DNA from: an uncultured Erysipelotrichaceae bacterium
GTDB lineage: Bacteria; Bacillota_I; Bacilli_A; RF39; UBA660
Direction of reading: 5' to 3'
Assembly: GCA_902797005.1 (NCBI GenBank)
Contig: CADBRE010000173.1
Coordinates: 1-6,929 of the forward strand
Length of the DNA stretch: 6,929 bases
The notes under the pieces were generated by a model. That model did no database searches. It was given only the letters and a program-made list of their open reading frames with translations, and was not told the origin of the DNA. Within the stretch, counting starts at the first letter, position 1, and every line of letters begins with the position of its first letter. This document shows positions 5,214 through 6,929 of the stretch, piece after piece. The position numbers and the translations under genes are program-made.

Positions 5214-6929
5214 CACTTTTTTTATTCTAATTGCTATCATTTCTCTAATTTATTCCTTTGTTTTTACTTCTATTTATCATCATAAAAGTGTTTATAATGG
5301 AACTGAAGAAACTTTTATGTGCAATGTAAGTAAGTATAAAATTGATGGTGATAAGCTAAGTTTAGATCTTAATTGCAAGGAAAAACTTAAGGGAACTTAT
5401 TACATAAAGTCCTTAAAAGAGAAAGAATATTTAGAAGATAATCTAAAGTTTGACTTGACTGTTAAGTTACATGGATCTTTAGCGGTCCCAAACAATAACA
5501 CTGTTCCAAATTTATTTAATTACAAGAAATATCTATTTTACAACAATATATTTTATTTGCTTGATATAGATAAAATAGAATTAGGTAATGGAAGCTCAAA
5601 TGTATTTTATAAACTTAAAAACTATGCTTTTGATCATGCGAGAAAAATTAATAACGAATATATCAATGCATTTGTGTTAGGCGACAGTTCATTAATTGAT
5701 GAAGATGCAATTAGTAGTTATAGGAATAATGGCATTAGTCATTTGCTAGCATTGTCTGGACTGCATGTAGGTGTTTTTTCTTTTTCGCTACTTTGGTTCT
5801 TTAAAAAAATGAAGTTTAAGGAAAAAAGCTCAATTATATGTGTGTTCTTGATTTTAGTAATGTTTTCATTTATAACTGGATTTTCTCCATCTATAATGAG
5901 AAGTGTTTTGTTTTTCTTAATTTCAAGTCTAAGCAAAGCTTATAATTTAAAGATTAGGCCTATTAATATTTTGTACATGGTTTTATCAATTCTTTTGCTT
6001 ATTAATCCTAATAATCTTTATAATGTGGGGTTTATCCTATCATTTGCTACAACATTTTTTCTTATATTATCTCTTAATAATGTTAAAAGAAATTATATTG
6101 TGTCTTTGCTGTTTATGAGTTGTTATTCATTTATGGCTTCTTTGGGTATATCTATTTATTTCTTTGGAGCTGTAAACTTTATTAGTCCTTTGCTTAATCT
6201 CTTATTTGTGCCTTTTGTGAGCTTTATAATTTTTCCTTTATCTTTAATAACATATATTGTTCTTTTTTTAAATCCAGTATTAGTCATATTTGTTAATGCT
6301 TTCGAACATATGAGTCTGTTTTTTAATAATTTTAATTTAATAGTGTATTTTCCTAAAATAAGTATTATTTATGTGTTTGTTTATTATTTTTTCTTGCTGT
6401 GCTTTTTTAAAAGGAAGAGGGTATTATATCTTATATGCATTTGTTTTCTTTTGATTGTCTTAAAGCTCAAACCATTTTTTGATAATAACTCCTATGTCTA
6501 TTATTTGGATGTGGGACAAGGAGATTGTAGCATAGTTGTTATGCCGCGCTTGAGAAAAGTTTTAATGATAGATACTGGCGGTAAAGTATCCTTTAATATA
6601 GAAGAATGGAAACAAAAAAAGAAAACTTATAGCATCGCTAGAGATACTTTGATTCCTTTTTTAAGAAGTATTGGTGTAGTTAAGATAGACCTTCTGGTGC
6701 TTTCACATGGAGATTACGACCATATGGGAGAAGCTATTAATTTAGTAAATAATTTCAAAGTAGAGAAAGTAATATTTAATTGTAGACCATATAATAATTT
6801 GGAAAAAGAGTTAATTAAAGTATTAGATAAAAAGAAGATAAAATATTATTCATGTATCAAAGAATTAAATATAGATAAGAATAAATTATATTTCTTACAG
6901 ACAAAAGAATATGATAATGAAAATGATAA
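5182..6929 (+). CDS. comEC: ComEC/Rec2 DNA-uptake channel protein, N-terminal 582 residues (runs off the window)
   Basis: ComEC is the polytopic membrane channel through which one DNA strand enters during natural transformation. The frame is open from ATG 5182 to the window edge without a stop. Order: an N-terminal membrane segment (about 11-30); a soluble OB-like part (about 35-150) with Cys47 and Cys65; the Competence domain, with ISHLLALSGLHVG (185-197), TGFSPSIMRS (232-241) and NVGFILSFA (281-289), all family signatures, in a run of hydrophobic helices to about residue 430; then a metallo-beta-lactamase-like domain with LDVGQGDCS (442-450), MIDTGG (462-467) and SHGDYDHMG (508-516). H509, D511, D513 and H514 are metal-ligand positions, and this domain is the likely nuclease that degrades the non-transported strand. 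Family proteins are about 700-780 residues, so the last 120-200 are outside. It overlaps comEA by 32 bp, so translation is likely coupled. The frame is intact, with no sign of decay in the part seen. Confidence 0.93.
   Translation, partial: MKALKKILQSNTFFILIAIISLIYSFVFTSIYHHKSVYNGTEETFMCNVSKYKIDGDKLSLDLNCKEKLKGTYYIKSLKEKEYLEDNLKFDLTVKLHGSLAVPNNNTVPNLFNYKKYLFYNNIFYLLDIDKIELGNGSSNVFYKLKNYAFDHARKINNEYINAFVLGDSSLIDEDAISSYRNNGISHLLALSGLHVGVFSFSLLWFFKKMKFKEKSSIICVFLILVMFSFITGFSPSIMRSVLFFLISSLSKAYNLKIRPINILYMVLSILLLINPNNLYNVGFILSFATTFFLILSLNNVKRNYIVSLLFMSCYSFMASLGISIYFFGAVNFISPLLNLLFVPFVSFIIFPLSLITYIVLFLNPVLVIFVNAFEHMSLFFNNFNLIVYFPKISIIYVFVYYFFLLCFFKRKRVLYLICICFLLIVLKLKPFFDNNSYVYYLDVGQGDCSIVVMPRLRKVLMIDTGGKVSFNIEEWKQKKKTYSIARDTLIPFLRSIGVVKIDLLVLSHGDYDHMGEAINLVNNFKVEKVIFNCRPYNNLEKELIKVLDKKKIKYYSCIKELNIDKNKLYFLQTKEYDNEND

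Noticed and set aside
4821..5240. A 139-codon minus-strand frame, with others at 4478-4675, 4769-4999 and 5000-5191, all opposite comEA
   Set aside because: They lie fully or almost fully across a gene with clear ComEA domains, have no family resemblance, and are rich in Phe/Ser/Tyr, as expected from the complement of an A-rich gene.
5739..5936. Minus-strand 65-codon frame
   Set aside because: It lies across the Competence domain of comEC, which is open and motif-bearing on the + strand.

Overview
The window is strongly AT-rich, densely packed, and has every visible gene on the + strand. It suggests a low-GC member of the class Bacilli. The evidence is the pair ylbD-ylbE, a short Gram-positive-type DnaE, and a comEA-comEC operon of Bacillus layout. 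A gut-type, uncultured, genome-reduced lineage near the Mollicutes/RF39/Erysipelotrichia group would fit, but that placement is inference. TGA acts as a stop (ends of ylbE and dnaE) and every tryptophan is TGG, so the code is the standard bacterial one and not the Mycoplasma code.

Layout. (1) Positions 1-680: the last 25 codons of a RadC-like gene, then ylbD and ylbE, two small Bacilli genes that touch at a TAATG junction. (2) Positions 721-1271: a self-contained unit with a strong sigma-A-type promoter, a type IV prepilin-like gene (best start 781, not the longer frame start at 757) and a hairpin terminator. (3) Positions 1277-4256: dnaE (964 codons), with its own extended -10 promoter inside an 11-bp inverted repeat, closed by a terminator that begins in its stop codon. 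(4) Positions 4258-4401: a gene-free AT-rich spacer. (5) Positions 4402-6929: a promoter, comEA, and a comEC that overlaps comEA by 32 bp and runs off the right edge (582 codons seen).

How the genes work together. A pilin, ComEA and ComEC are three parts of the Gram-positive DNA-uptake route: the pilus brings in DNA, membrane-anchored ComEA binds duplex DNA, and the ComEC channel passes a single strand into the cell. RadC is also often linked to DNA processing or competence, so the window leans towards DNA metabolism. dnaE sits between the pilin and the comE genes but is a separate transcription unit.

I do not see an unknown multi-gene system, mobile element, CRISPR array, tRNA or rRNA. The best second looks are the pilin unit, the degenerate, tryptophan-free DnaE with no visible clamp-binding motif, and the inverted repeats lying between -35 and -10 of the dnaE and comEA promoters.
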